DNA from: Marisa cornuarietis
Lineage: Eukaryota > Mollusca > Gastropoda > Architaenioglossa > Ampullariidae
Assembly: GCA_004794655.1 (NCBI GenBank)
Contig: SMMW01000555.1
Location: 8,267,001 to 8,331,000 of the forward strand
Reading direction: 5' to 3'
Length of the DNA stretch: 64,000 nucleotides
The translations under genes and the position numbers were made by a program. Under the pieces are notes generated by a model. The model was not told the DNA's origin. It worked only from the letters and a program-made list of their open reading frames with translations, and made no database searches. Shown one piece after another: positions 45,320 to 55,844 of this stretch (position 1 is its first letter; each line of letters begins with the position of its first letter).

Positions 45320-48050
45320 GTGAAAACAACGCGTTGCATTTACTTTTTTTCACTAGACATTTCCATGTGTTGTCATCGCCATTGCCTGCCTAACATTGGT
45401 CTTTTGTTTCGTGCTAATGCACGTGCTAACGGCCTTGTTATTCGGTGGCGTAGGAAGATGTTCTGCTTTGGGGGGGGGGGGGCAAACTCCCTGCTGATAG
45501 TGAACGGCGTTCGCACTCGCACTTTACGTAAAAAAGGAGGGGGGGGGTACTGCACGCACGCACGTACACAGTGGTAGCATCGCAACGCTGCTTTATTGTT
45601 AAAAGGCAAAGCAGCATTAAATAAGAAAAAACAAATTAAAGAATGACTCCCCCGACTATCGCATTCACAAGAAATGTGATAAACGTTATAATCATATAAA
45701 TCATATTAATCAAGGTTTGCAAGTCAGTGTGCCAAAAAAACAAACAAACTGCGTCTTCGTGATTTCTATTAATGAACTCCATTGCAATCTGGTCCAGATT
45801 GAGCAGATCAACACTCTCTTTAAATACATGCACAATGAGACAGTTATTCAATCGCGTTTGTGTCATGGAGCTTCTCATGTATGTTTTTGTTCGTTTTGAG
45901 GCACAAAAAAACTGCGTTCTGCAGTTGCCGTGGTAACTGGGATAGTAAGATACAGACGCATCAACTCACAAAATAAGACTGGCATTGCATACATGCCTAA
46001 TTTTTAACAGTGTTTATGAGTGTTACTTATGAGAGTAAATTTTCACAGACATTAATACATTCTCGCTCTCATAGCAAAAAAATAGGCCTACTTAAATAGA
46101 AACAAGAAAGGTCGGAAGACTGTATCTATGTTTTTCATAAACTTAATGGTTTTCAGAGTACGAACTGACGACTCGGCGACTGGGGTTGAGTTTAGGCTGA
46201 AGCTTGGTCGAAATTCGAGTTCAAGAATGAATTTGAGCCTGCGTCCAGAAACACAACAGTACAATTAGGCGCCCTTCCGGCCAAGAGCCATCCCCCCGTC
46301 TCCCACGTTACCTACTGGTCAGCCCTTCCAGTACCTCTCTTACAAAATACACTACCAAACATTACACCTTAAAAAAAAAAACACCAAACCCCCGTGACAG
46401 CAACGATCGACATTCCAGCTCTGCACATATACACCCGCGTCCACACACCCACGCACACACGCGCGCATGCACAGGCCGCGCAGTCACACTCGATCACACA
46501 CCGTATAGGGCTGGCAGAAGATTAAGGCAAAGATTAATTAAGCCTACTCACCCAACGGCTCGTGACACGCTTTGTTCTATCTCACAACAAACGCGGGGAA
46601 ATACGCTGGTTGCTGGAACAGTGTTCTAGACACCACGCCAGTTCCAGCGACAGTACACACAGCACGTGGCAAACCCCCGACTACTCCCAGAGACGGGCAC
46701 TAGCGCAAAACCTCACCCCCCCCCCTGCCGTCTTCCCAGTTAACTAATATACCTGTGTGGCAGGTTTCTATAGGCTTCGAGAAACCTTTCCCTACCCACA
46801 GGGTCCAGCGTCCGCGCGATAATACACGTTACAAAGAGGCACACCGTGGGAAAATAGCCCTGGACCCATCCACCCCAAAGAGAACCAAAGAGACCAGAGA
46901 GGAAGGGACACAGGGCTAACTGGCCCGACCACCGCGGCCAGGGGACGAAACTAGGGTGGGAATGGCCGCAGGCCCCCCCCTTCCTCGCTCCGCTACCCGC
47001 CGGTGCCGAACCAGCGATGCGACACGTTCTATGGCCATCTACCAAAACACAGACACATATATACAAACCAAACAGTGTAACACAGATAACTTATGTTGAG
47101 TATAATACAACAATTACATCATCTTAATAAGGAATACGAATAAGCTGCAACGTAAAATAAAACTGATTGGAGAGATATTATGCAACACACAAAGAGGAAT
47201 AGTGTTGTGTGCGAACAATCTGGCCCGGATGGCTACAATAAATTGAGATTTTACTTAAACTACATGGCTCCGCCTTCACATGGAACACTGACAGATGTCT
47301 CCAGCTGCTGAATCACCGATTACCTCCACAGCGAATATCCCAACGTTATGTGTACAATTAATAAAATTCCCACATATAGCCAATGTAATGTATGTTACCA
47401 GCCACAGGCGTTGATGATAAAAGAGCGCCTTGTGTTGTTTTAGAAATGTTACTTATGCACTCCCCCCCCCCGAGTCGTAAATAGCAATAATACCAGTCTC
47501 TCTCTCTCTCTAAAGAAAAATACCAATATAGGGACTCGAGAGTCTCTGCCTTACTTAGTTGTAGTCAAAGCCGCCAATTCGCACTAAACCGTTGGTGAAT
47601 AGTAAGATAGACAGACGTCCTCGTGCTTCGCTACCTTTTCACAAAGTGTAAGGGTTCCGGTCTGGTTGGCAAGACTGGGGTATTGGTATGCAACTAATTC
47701 GTTACTGGCTTTTTCTGTTCACTATGGTCAGTGCGGGCCCTTTGGTTGTAAGCGATAGCAGATAATTTCAGGGTTTAGAAAGGAAACGTGGTGGCAGTGA
47801 GTGGGTGGGGGATGTTTTATGTTGGCCAAACGACACGACGCAGTCAAAGAAAAGGGGTAGCAATATGGCGGAGGGGGTTGGGAGACCACACACGACGTAC
47901 CGATGTACTGTCCGGCTGGTCTTTCTTCGCTCAGGCTTCAACACAGCCTGCAATTAGCATGGCAAACAATACCGAGTGCTGGCCCTGATCTGATCGTCGG
48001 AGATGAATGAGGTGTTAGAGCCTCCACTATGGGGCGCCAAGAGGGGAATT
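45320..48050. other. Non-coding stretch, unassigned
   Basis: There are G runs near 45471 and 45540, an A run near 46370, C runs near 46718, 46974 and 47462, and a GC-rich part at 46560-47040. The minus-strand 108-codon frame at 46740-47066 shows no domain. It may hold an unrecognised transposon, but no ends were found. Confidence 0.45.
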
Positions 48051-48069
48051 TTCTCAAATTTGCTATTTC

Positions 48070-48350
48070 TATCTATACATTGCAATCTATAATTATATAA
48101 TGCAATGTATAGCTACACATTGCATTTTATACTTATAGATTGCATTCTATAGCTATACATTGCAATGTATAGCTAGAGAGAGAAAACTCGGTAAAAACCG
48201 AAGTGTTTCATCTATATTATACTCAGAAGTTGCTATCCAATTCATTTTATATATACCTTTCAATTCTTTAGCTATAGAATGCATTCTAGCTATACATTTG
48301 AAATCTATATTTATAGATTGTATTCTATAACTTCTGACTTGAAATGTATA
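48070..48350. repeat. Palindromic ATTGCAAT/CTATA-rich repeat cluster
   Basis: The motif CTATACATTGCAAT and its complement ATTGCAATGTATAG recur at least five times in both orientations. A perfect 26-base palindrome at 48150-48175 (half-site TAGCTATACATTG) is the best unit. The stretch is A/T-rich and can form hairpins. Confidence 0.8.
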
Positions 48351-48359
48351 CGGAACGAG

Positions 48360-50120
48360 GCTGGCTCATTTGCATATGGGAAAAAAAGGCCAAAGGCCAA
48401 CCAATCGGCGCTCGTAGCAGTGGCCTTCGTTTTTGTGCAACTACAAAACTATGCGCAGTTCAAGAGGAAAACTATAAGTCTAAGGGTCGTAACGTTAAAT
48501 GAAACTTAAGCATACCTGTGTGCATGCGAAAGGTGTACTGTCAGTAGCATTTCTTTGAGTAAGGAAATAAAAATTAGTGTGCTGTTTAGGCCGATCAGTG
48601 ATAAGCATTGACTCGTTTCCAACGTTACTTGAGCAGGTTCTACGTACAGATGCATGTTATTTTCATTTGTTGGCACTACTTGACATAGGAGATAGCATGC
48701 CCAACCACAAATATTTTTAAAATATCAGTGGCAAGTTCAATTAGAGAAAACACATTGATGATCCAGCAGAAATGTTCACCTTTCACTGAACTTTTTCTTT
48801 TTTGTAGGGGCAGGAGACCTACAACTAAAAAACAAATATTTTCTAAATGCATCCACACTGAGACTAGATAAGAAAAAGTTCAAAGTTCCAGTTTTTGTTT
48901 AAGATGATGAGGTATGAGAAGTTTAGGAAAAGATGTTTGAAGATCAAGAGAGACAGCTGGGATGACAGCTATGGATCAACAAGAGCTTAAAAACTTGGTG
49001 TCACAGATCAGTCTGTGCCATCGTGATTTAACCCCTTCTAACAGCTGGGTGCTATTACATAGAGAACGAGTGCGAGAATGTGGCAGGTTTGTAGGAATGA
49101 GCGGATTAACTATACATGGCTAAAATGTTTTTGAATATCACAAACAAAAATTTGGTGGGAAATCAGGTAGAAAATTCGATTGTTCTAGTTAAGAATATTA
49201 GTACAATACCATCGAGTTACATGTTTTTATTGGGTGATCTCACTGGAGCTATTTTGGACTCGGTGTAACCTCCCAGGACATCAAAATACCCGGACATCCC
49301 GCACGTCAAAGAGACTGTCGACCGGTAACTGGATCTTGTAGCCACACACTGTGGCCGGTCCTCGACTGACCCACCGTCAGCAGTCTGGCCTCAAACGAAC
49401 CTCGGCCGTATAGCAGCCTGTACATCTTCAGACCGTCCAAGTGTGTTTTTCTTTCCCCCTCGGGAGAGATTCCCAGAATCTACCTGGGTTATAAGTGTTG
49501 TGTTTCATGTGGAATAAGTTCTACTTAAGGGAATAGACGTCAGGTCCGCGCTATCGCAAAGCGAATTGTCAATAGAAACATTTCTAAGTGACAAGTGTGG
49601 AGAGACCGTGAGTACTTTTTAGAAAAGGCCGTGGGCGGGTGCATGTGTGCGGCGAACATTTATACTTGAAGGATAACTGAGAACAATTTATGGATTTAAG
49701 AGTGTCACGGATCGACCTGTGACAGTGTAGAAACTGAAGTTGTCTTCCTTATCGATGCTAAGACGGAGGGCTAGCCTCCCTTGATGGCGAAAGTGTTGGT
49801 GAGTTTTAGGCAAGAAGGAGTGAGTGAACAAGTCACTGCAAACTAGGTGAGCAAATTCGGATCATTCCCCGAAAAACCATAGGAGAGAGACGTAGTGTCA
49901 AGCTTGTACGAAAGCGAGGGGAATCATGCTAATTCCTTGCCGAGTCAAGGTACGAAATAAGTTTTCCTTATTGATTGAATGTATAATGGTTAGAGAGCGA
50001 ATGCGGCGTGCTTTTAAATTTTGGTTGCAAGTTTTGGCAGTTGTAAATGACAAGGAACATAAGGATTTCCAGGAATTAGTTGGGGGCACAGAAGAAGGCA
50101 ATTACGATGTCTTCTGCCCA
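48360..50120. other. Unassigned stretch, possibly a degraded retroelement leader
   Basis: A short palindrome TGTCAC..GTGACA at about 49703-49724 and a related TGTCACAGATC near 49000 resemble LTR starts, but no matching second LTR, primer site or polyprotein was found. No gene is supported. Confidence 0.3.
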
Positions 50121-50144
50121 GAGTGAAGAAGAGTAGTACAACCC

Positions 50145-50270
50145 GGAGTATATGGTGTCAACGATCTACGTGCGGTGCAACCAGGAGTATATTGGTTTCA
50201 GATATCTGTGTACGTGATAACCAGGAATACATGGTTTCAACGATCTATGTGCGGTGCAACCAGGAGTATA
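50145..50270 (+). repeat. 39/40-bp tandem repeat, three units plus a partial
   Basis: Units starting GGAGTATAT or GGAATACAT at 50145, 50184, 50224 and (partial) 50263 share TCAACGATCTACGTGCGGTG. The second unit is one base longer, so the units are not all in one reading frame. The repeat runs directly into the AGC/GGA-rich repeats. Confidence 0.85.
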
Positions 50271-50480
50271 TCAGCAGCGCGAGCAATGGAGGCAGCGACA
50301 GCGCGAGCAACGGAGGCAGCAGCATTGTGAGCAATGGAAGAGCCGAGGCGAAAAATGGATCCAGCACGACTTCCACCATCAGATACTGGAAGCTCACCCC
50401 GGAAACGAGCAATGGAGGCAGCAGCAGCGCGAGCGATGGAGGTAGCATTGAGAGAGATGGAGGTAGCAGCATCGCGATCG
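50271..50480 (+). repeat. AGCAATGGAGGCAGC-type imperfect minisatellite
   Basis: Repeated GCGAGCAATGGAGGCAGCAG-like units would encode Ser-Asn-Gly-Gly-Ser repeats in the plus-strand frame 50123-50518, and Ala/Ser or Leu/Pro repeats in the opposite frames. All three frames stay open because of composition, so coding is not proven. Confidence 0.75.
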
Positions 50481-50879
50481 GCTCCTGGCGCATGCTGGAA
50501 TGCCCAGCACGCACCTGAAGATGACAAGCAGAAGTAAGTCATGTGACCGCAAGAGGGCTTTAGGGAAGGAGTAAGACAAGTAAGGGTTGAGGCCATTCTC
50601 AACCAGTCAAATGTCGAACGTTTGACCAAGTCAGGGCAATTTGTTTGTGACGGTCACAGAAACAATGGTAGCTGGGAAGAGCGCTCAGAGTATTGTAGCT
50701 TCAGTCAACACACTGACCACATTGCCAATACATTGGGACTTCGGACGTTGGATGTTTTGGCCCTTTGCCCGGTTAAGAGCGACCTTCATGGTAAATTGCA
50801 TACCAGCAACTGCGAGAATTGTACTCGGCAGCCGACCTAGACAACTAATAAAACTGAATAGACAAATAAAAGCATGCCA

Positions 50880-52440
50880 TTCTGGTTATCAACATGTCTC
50901 TATCCTGCGAAATATCAACTGATTCCACCACCGCCTGGACTTCGTCTATGATTTGGAAATATTTGTAATCATTCATCGAAATGTGCTATTTCAAACAAGA
51001 ATTCCAGACATACTAGCACGCGAATTGCCAGAGGCAGACCGCACATTAAACAAATATGTCGTGTCGTCTTGTCTAAATGTGTCATTGACCTCTGAACTAT
51101 GATTTATAATGAAACCCACCTGTCGGCTGCAAGCAGTGGCGCAGACGCTTTGCCATCAGTGGCTAAAGAACAGCGGAAGGAGTCAAGCAACCAACCATTG
51201 GGCGAGAAGCCATAGCTGCGGGACAGGTGAATCAAGGTGGAGCCCCTTGATTTCCGTGTTACGAATCGAGTCAGCGGTTGCAATATTTAACTCCCATCAA
51301 TAACTCAGCGAAAGAAGGTCTATGTCATCGTCCTCTCCACCTGTCGCTCTTAGACTGCATCATACCCCTACACCACCCACTGCCCCTCCCCGAACCTTAA
51401 ATCCAGCCGAAGTGTCTAGACTACGGCAAGTGCGCAATTCACGCAAGATTGCAGCAGCCGGAAGACCCAGACTAACCGTAACAAAACTGATGTTACATCT
51501 CCGACGGCCCGACACCAGGACCGCCGTGACAGATAAGAGACTCGAGAGGCGGAGGAGGAGCTGTCCCCCACTCTCATTTCAGGCCATTTGTACGCAGACT
51601 CCAGGCGGCTCGTAGGGTCCATTAAGACCTGGCGACTTCCCTCCACTGAATCTTAGTGCGGGGGAAACTTTGGCTCTTCGTGTGGCATAACAGGCGAAAC
51701 GAAAATTATAAGGAATAGACGGGTTGCTACCCTTCACCTCACCAACCCGGTCCACTGTAAATGCGAAAGTTTTTATCAAAAGGCAGAGTTGATTGTGATC
51801 ACGACTGCTAGCCAAGCCAGTCTGCAACAGAGAGAGAGAGTCATTGAAGATGGGTACCCTCCAATAATATCGCCAGCGACTGCTTCTTTGTGGCTCTGAC
51901 AAACGTTGGGAAACGGGACAGGATGACAAGTAGGTGCACGGGCTACAAACAAGTTTCGTGACAGAGGATATGTCTAGGTGCATATCAGCTCAAAGGACCA
52001 TCTGCTTTGTGAATCCATTAGTAGCGACACAATGTCTAATTACATGCCAACTGCCCTTACAGATCCCAACCCGGCACTTGACTCTAAATATGTCCGTCTT
52101 CATGCAAAGTCTTTCATACAGTGATATTGTCAGGATGGTCCACTCAGTCATTTTTTGTCTGTCTTTCTAGTATCCGCGTGTTTTACTATCTGGTTAAGTA
52201 CATTTTCATCATTATCATTAAAACGAATCAAAGAACAGCTCTCACAAACATAATGACTGGACTTCAATGATACCAAACATAACCAAAGCAGTGTTTTACA
52301 CCTGTCATTAAATGTTTTGTGGATTAGTTACTAAGAAATAATGTATTTTCGAGAAATATGGGATGCATACATGTCACGGACCACCCGCTGACATGGGCAT
52401 TCGTAGTCATATGCAGTCCAGTTACTCAATCTTAGATGAA
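50880..52440. other. Unassigned stretch
   Basis: There are overlapping frames on both strands at 51322-51615 and 51579-51983, without recognisable domains. No repeat partner was found in the window. Confidence 0.4.
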
Positions 52441-52449
52441 TTGTCAACG

Positions 52450-52450
<1 letters not shown>

Positions 52451-52525
<75 letters not shown>

Positions 52526-52528
52526 TGA
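52451..52528 (+). repeat. TG dinucleotide microsatellite
   Basis: About 34 TG units with one interruption (TGGTG) near the 3' end. Confidence 0.95.
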
Positions 52529-52839
52529 TTTCCTTGTAATATTTTTTTATCTATATATAATAGGTAGATGATATATGCTACTTGCCCACTTTTCTTCATT
52601 TTTGAACTAGAGCACATTCCCATATTCAAATTGCCCACTGGGACAAATAAAGTTGGTCATTGTCAGGACGTCCCTTCCCGGACACATAATTATACACACA
52701 AATGTCAAGATTATCAAAATTACAAATGTCTTTGCCCATAGGCAATCTCCAAATCAATTCCAAAGAAACAATCTACTATTGTTAGCAGAAGCAGAAGGCA
52801 CATCAATAGGCTAACAAAATACTAAAGACTTTCAAATTA

Positions 52840-53035
52840 TCACTCGACCGCACACAGGCTAGTCGTTGGCAGTCTCAACTGCATACATACAAGTCCACAC
52901 TAGGTACAGTTCACACACAGGCAAGTCTTTAAAAGTTTCCAGACTGCACCCAAGCAAGTCCTTAGCAGTCTCTAAAGTGCATACATATAAGTCCTCAACA
53001 GTCCGCACACAGACAAATCTACTGTAATTAGAATT
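52840..53035 (+). repeat. Imperfect repeat of ACACAGGCAAGTC / GCAGTCTC.. / ACATACAAGTCC blocks
   Basis: Short blocks (CACACAGGC.AGTC, AGCAGTCTC, TGCATACATA.AAGTCC) recur two or three times with shuffled spacing. No coding is seen. Confidence 0.5.
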
Positions 53036-53639
53036 ACTAATTACTGAAACTTCTCAATCAACAGTTTTACCTCTACCCCCGGTAGAAGGTGAAGAAAAAT
53101 CAACGAGGTGACGGAATCTCCCTCTAACTGGAAAAATGTCAAAGAAACTTAGAAAGTCTTACTTTCTGTACGCCGTGTCTCATGGAAGTTCTGCGTCCCC
53201 GATAGCTCACGTTTGCCCTGCGTCAGAGGTCCCACGGACGTAACGGTGCGGTGCATGATGGACGTGGCTATCTTCGGCTCGCTGCCCGGGTTAAAGAATA
53301 CCGCGATGGCCCTCCCCTCTGTCGGTGGGTTATCGTCGTTGACACTGGTGTTGGTGGAGCACAGTAGCTCGACACTCTGGAACGCTGATGGGACTCGTAC
53401 CGCCTTTCTCGCCAGCTCTGGTTGTCCTGACGTGTTCTGACAACCTCCCCGTCAGCTTGGCGCTTGTTCTCCGCTCACAGCAGCAGAATGGCGTAGAGTC
53501 TTCAGCTCTCTTCTCAAAAACCCGTCCGGCGACAGCAACAGTAGCCTGATCTCTTCAGTAGCAGCCTGGCTTTAGCAAAGATGCGACAACCGAAGAACCA
53601 GCAGCAGCAGCAGCCCACTGGCTGCTTGCGGTCGGGATT

Positions 53640-53880
53640 AAAATTAATACCCACCTGTGCCCACCTGGGCAAAAGGTGAGCTCACCCCGGACCGCACGAA
53701 AAATACCACTTTTATGAAACTTCTAACTTCCCCTTATCTCTATGCGGCAGCAACTAGAATCAAAACACCCTGTTTACCTGGACAGAGGGTGAGCTCCGCA
53801 CGGGAAAGAAAGAAAAATGCGAAGACTTGAATTTTCTCAAAATTCCTGCGTGTCAGTGACAACTAAAGCACCCTGTGTGT
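53640..53880 (+). repeat. ~110-bp tandem duplication
   Basis: Two adjacent copies share ACCTGG.CA.A.GGTGAGCTC, GCACG.AAA and AACACCCTGT/AAGCACCCTGT, offset by about 110 bases. Confidence 0.55.
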
Positions 53881-53988
53881 CGAACTAATACTTGTCTATA
53901 TTACTGTCCAACCCCCCTTTTACGTTACAATACATACAAACATATGTGCAAACATACATGTATATTTTATGTTTGTTTACACAGTATC

Positions 53989-54103
53989 AATACAAAATGC
54001 CCAAGCATAGAAGGTCATTACTACATCAAAGGCAAGGAGAGAGATGTCTCCCTTCTGCACCTTAGCAATCTTACACATTCACCTCACTCATTCTAGCAGA
54101 GGA
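53989..54103 (+). repeat. Third fragment of the paralogous block, matches 60104-60250
   Basis: From ATCAATACAAAATGCCCAAG to CTCACTCATTCTAGCA it follows 60104-60250 closely, except for an internal loss of about 37 bases between AAAGGCA and AAGGAGAGAG. It is nearer to that copy than to 30776-30916, because it shares the GTATCAATACAAAATGCCC start that the 30.8-kb copy lacks. Confidence 0.85.
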
Positions 54104-54113
54104 CTCGGCTGAC

Positions 54114-54114
54114 T

Positions 54115-54173
<59 letters not shown>

Positions 54174-54184
54174 CACACACACAC
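54114..54184 (+). repeat. ACGC tetranucleotide and AC dinucleotide microsatellite
   Basis: About 11-12 ACGC units run into about 12 AC units. Confidence 0.95.
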
Positions 54185-54221
54185 GCTCGCGCGTCTGGTG
54201 TTCGTTCCTCCAAAAATAAAT

Positions 54222-54412
54222 CTGGAAAGCAAAAACAGAAACACGATATTTGCTTCCGTCAAAATTTTTAGTTCATGAATATTTATCAAAATTTCTATCT
54301 AAACCCGTCTCAGGTTTCACTCCCGAATCTTTGAACTTGTTTTGAAAAGGAAAGACGAAATATAAGCTTGTTAAATAGTATCATCCCCATCATACACTTT
54401 TGCACCTCCCAC
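54222..54412 (-). repeat. Inverted-repeat arm, pairs with 45136-45312
   Basis: This is the reverse-oriented partner of the arm at 45136, about 9 kb away. It lies directly beside the CA microsatellite and before a LINE relic. No coding signal was seen in either arm. Confidence 0.85.
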
Positions 54413-54599
54413 CCCTATCCCCATCCATAAGTACATTTATTTGCAACGAAACGTTTCTTGAATGTGACAGTAAGAAATCCAAATGGAATGATATACGGTG
54501 AATGTGGAAGATACCCATTGTTTGTAAATGCTTATGTGAGATGTATTGCATATTGGCTGAAAGTTGTAAATTTTCCCCCCAGTAGACTTCCAAAAAAGT

Positions 54600-55365
54600 G
54601 TGAAACATGTTGCTAAATATGCACAGTAATAACAAGGTCACTTGGGTTAATAACATTATGCTAACACTTTATCAACATGGGTTTGGATTTGTTTGGAAAT
54701 CTCAGTGGGCGGGCAATGCTAAGCAGTTCTTCAGAGAAAAGCTGAGACTTATAGACTGTTTTGAGCAAGACTGGCATAGCAAAATATCTAGTAGTGATCG
54801 ATTTTCATTCTACATCTCATTTGTCTTCTTTAAAGTTAAGCTCTTACTTAATTGACATTAATTAATTAATTGATATTAGAAATTCACTAATAAGACTTAG
54901 GCTAGGAGTTACAAACATAAATTGCCATAAGCAGCGTTACAGGAATGTGTCCACTACTTCGTTAAAATGGCCCAATTGCGATTGTAAAGAGACTGAGTTA
55001 CATTTGTGTTCGTGTGTCCAAAATATAAAGATCTACGACAGTTGTACATTCCTGAACAATTCTATAAGAATCCTTCTCACTTTCGTTTATTTATTTTATT
55101 TGCAAGCAACTGTTTAAAATTAATCCAAAATGTTGCATACTATCTGTATAAAGCACTGCAGATTAAGGAGAACAAATAATTTGCAAATTACTGATATTGT
55201 TAAATAGCACATTAATGGATATTATATTTTTTAATGAAGTAAGGACATTGTATTTATGTATTTTGTACTTTCGGTTTGATTCCCCCTACACCCATTCCCC
55301 CCAACATCGGTTATGGGCACGAGCCTACTGAAATAAAGAAATTGTCATTATCATTGTCATACTGT
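54600..55365 (+). mobile_element. 3' end of a CR1/L2-type LINE with CATT-rich tail
   Basis: The C-terminal LINE motifs HGFGFVWKSQW, DCFEQDWHSKIS and, after stops and shifts, FVFVCPKYKDLRQLYIP follow the order of many invertebrate endonuclease/reverse-transcriptase ORFs. The end is AATAAAG followed by AATTGTCATTATCATTGTCAT (55334-55360), a short-repeat tail. It is inactive and 5'-truncated. Confidence 0.8.
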
Positions 55366-55540
55366 TTGATGAGCCAGTAAGTGCGTTCAGATCTCCCCAT
55401 ATAATGAGGTAAAAGTCTTCTTTCATTTCCCACAAATCCGCGAAGCACTGGTCTAAGATGTCGATACCATCACTGCCTTCAGTTGTTTTATACGAATGCG
55501 AGTCGTATATGGAGGAATATAGTAAACGCCCAGATAACAT
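55366..55540 (-). mobile_element. LINE endonuclease-domain fragment, minus strand
   Basis: The minus-strand translation GIDILDQCFADL followed by FYLIIWGDLNALTGS matches the IxGDFNAR box of apurinic-endonuclease-like LINE domains. It abuts the tail of the plus-strand LINE, so the two insertions are nested or adjacent. Confidence 0.6.
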
Positions 55541-55844
55541 TTTTATCTAACTTCATTAACTTCCGGTTATGATAAGTACCACATTATTATCATAATGTTT
55601 ATTGCTTTAATAAATTTACTAAAGTCTTAGTGTCTCTTCGCCATGACTAGGACACCCCCGGATGGTCTACCGTCGGTCAGAAAAGTTTTCAGCGCTTTCA
55701 TTTTGAGAGTGAAATAATACCGGATGGAAAGTCCTTTTGTCTGACCATGTGCGTCATTACTTTCGATTACAACTGGTGCCCCAAACCCAAGGTAGGTCAG
55801 AAAAGTGAATAGTTGCATGACTACTAGCAAACCAGTTCCAACGT

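Noticed and set aside
46740..47066. 108-codon minus-strand open frame in GC-rich DNA
   Set aside because: No recognisable domain, no splice partners, and overlapping frames on both strands.
49000..49745. Possible LTR boundaries (TGTCAC starts, AATAAG near 49510)
   Set aside because: No second matching LTR, primer-binding site, or gag/pol frame was found.
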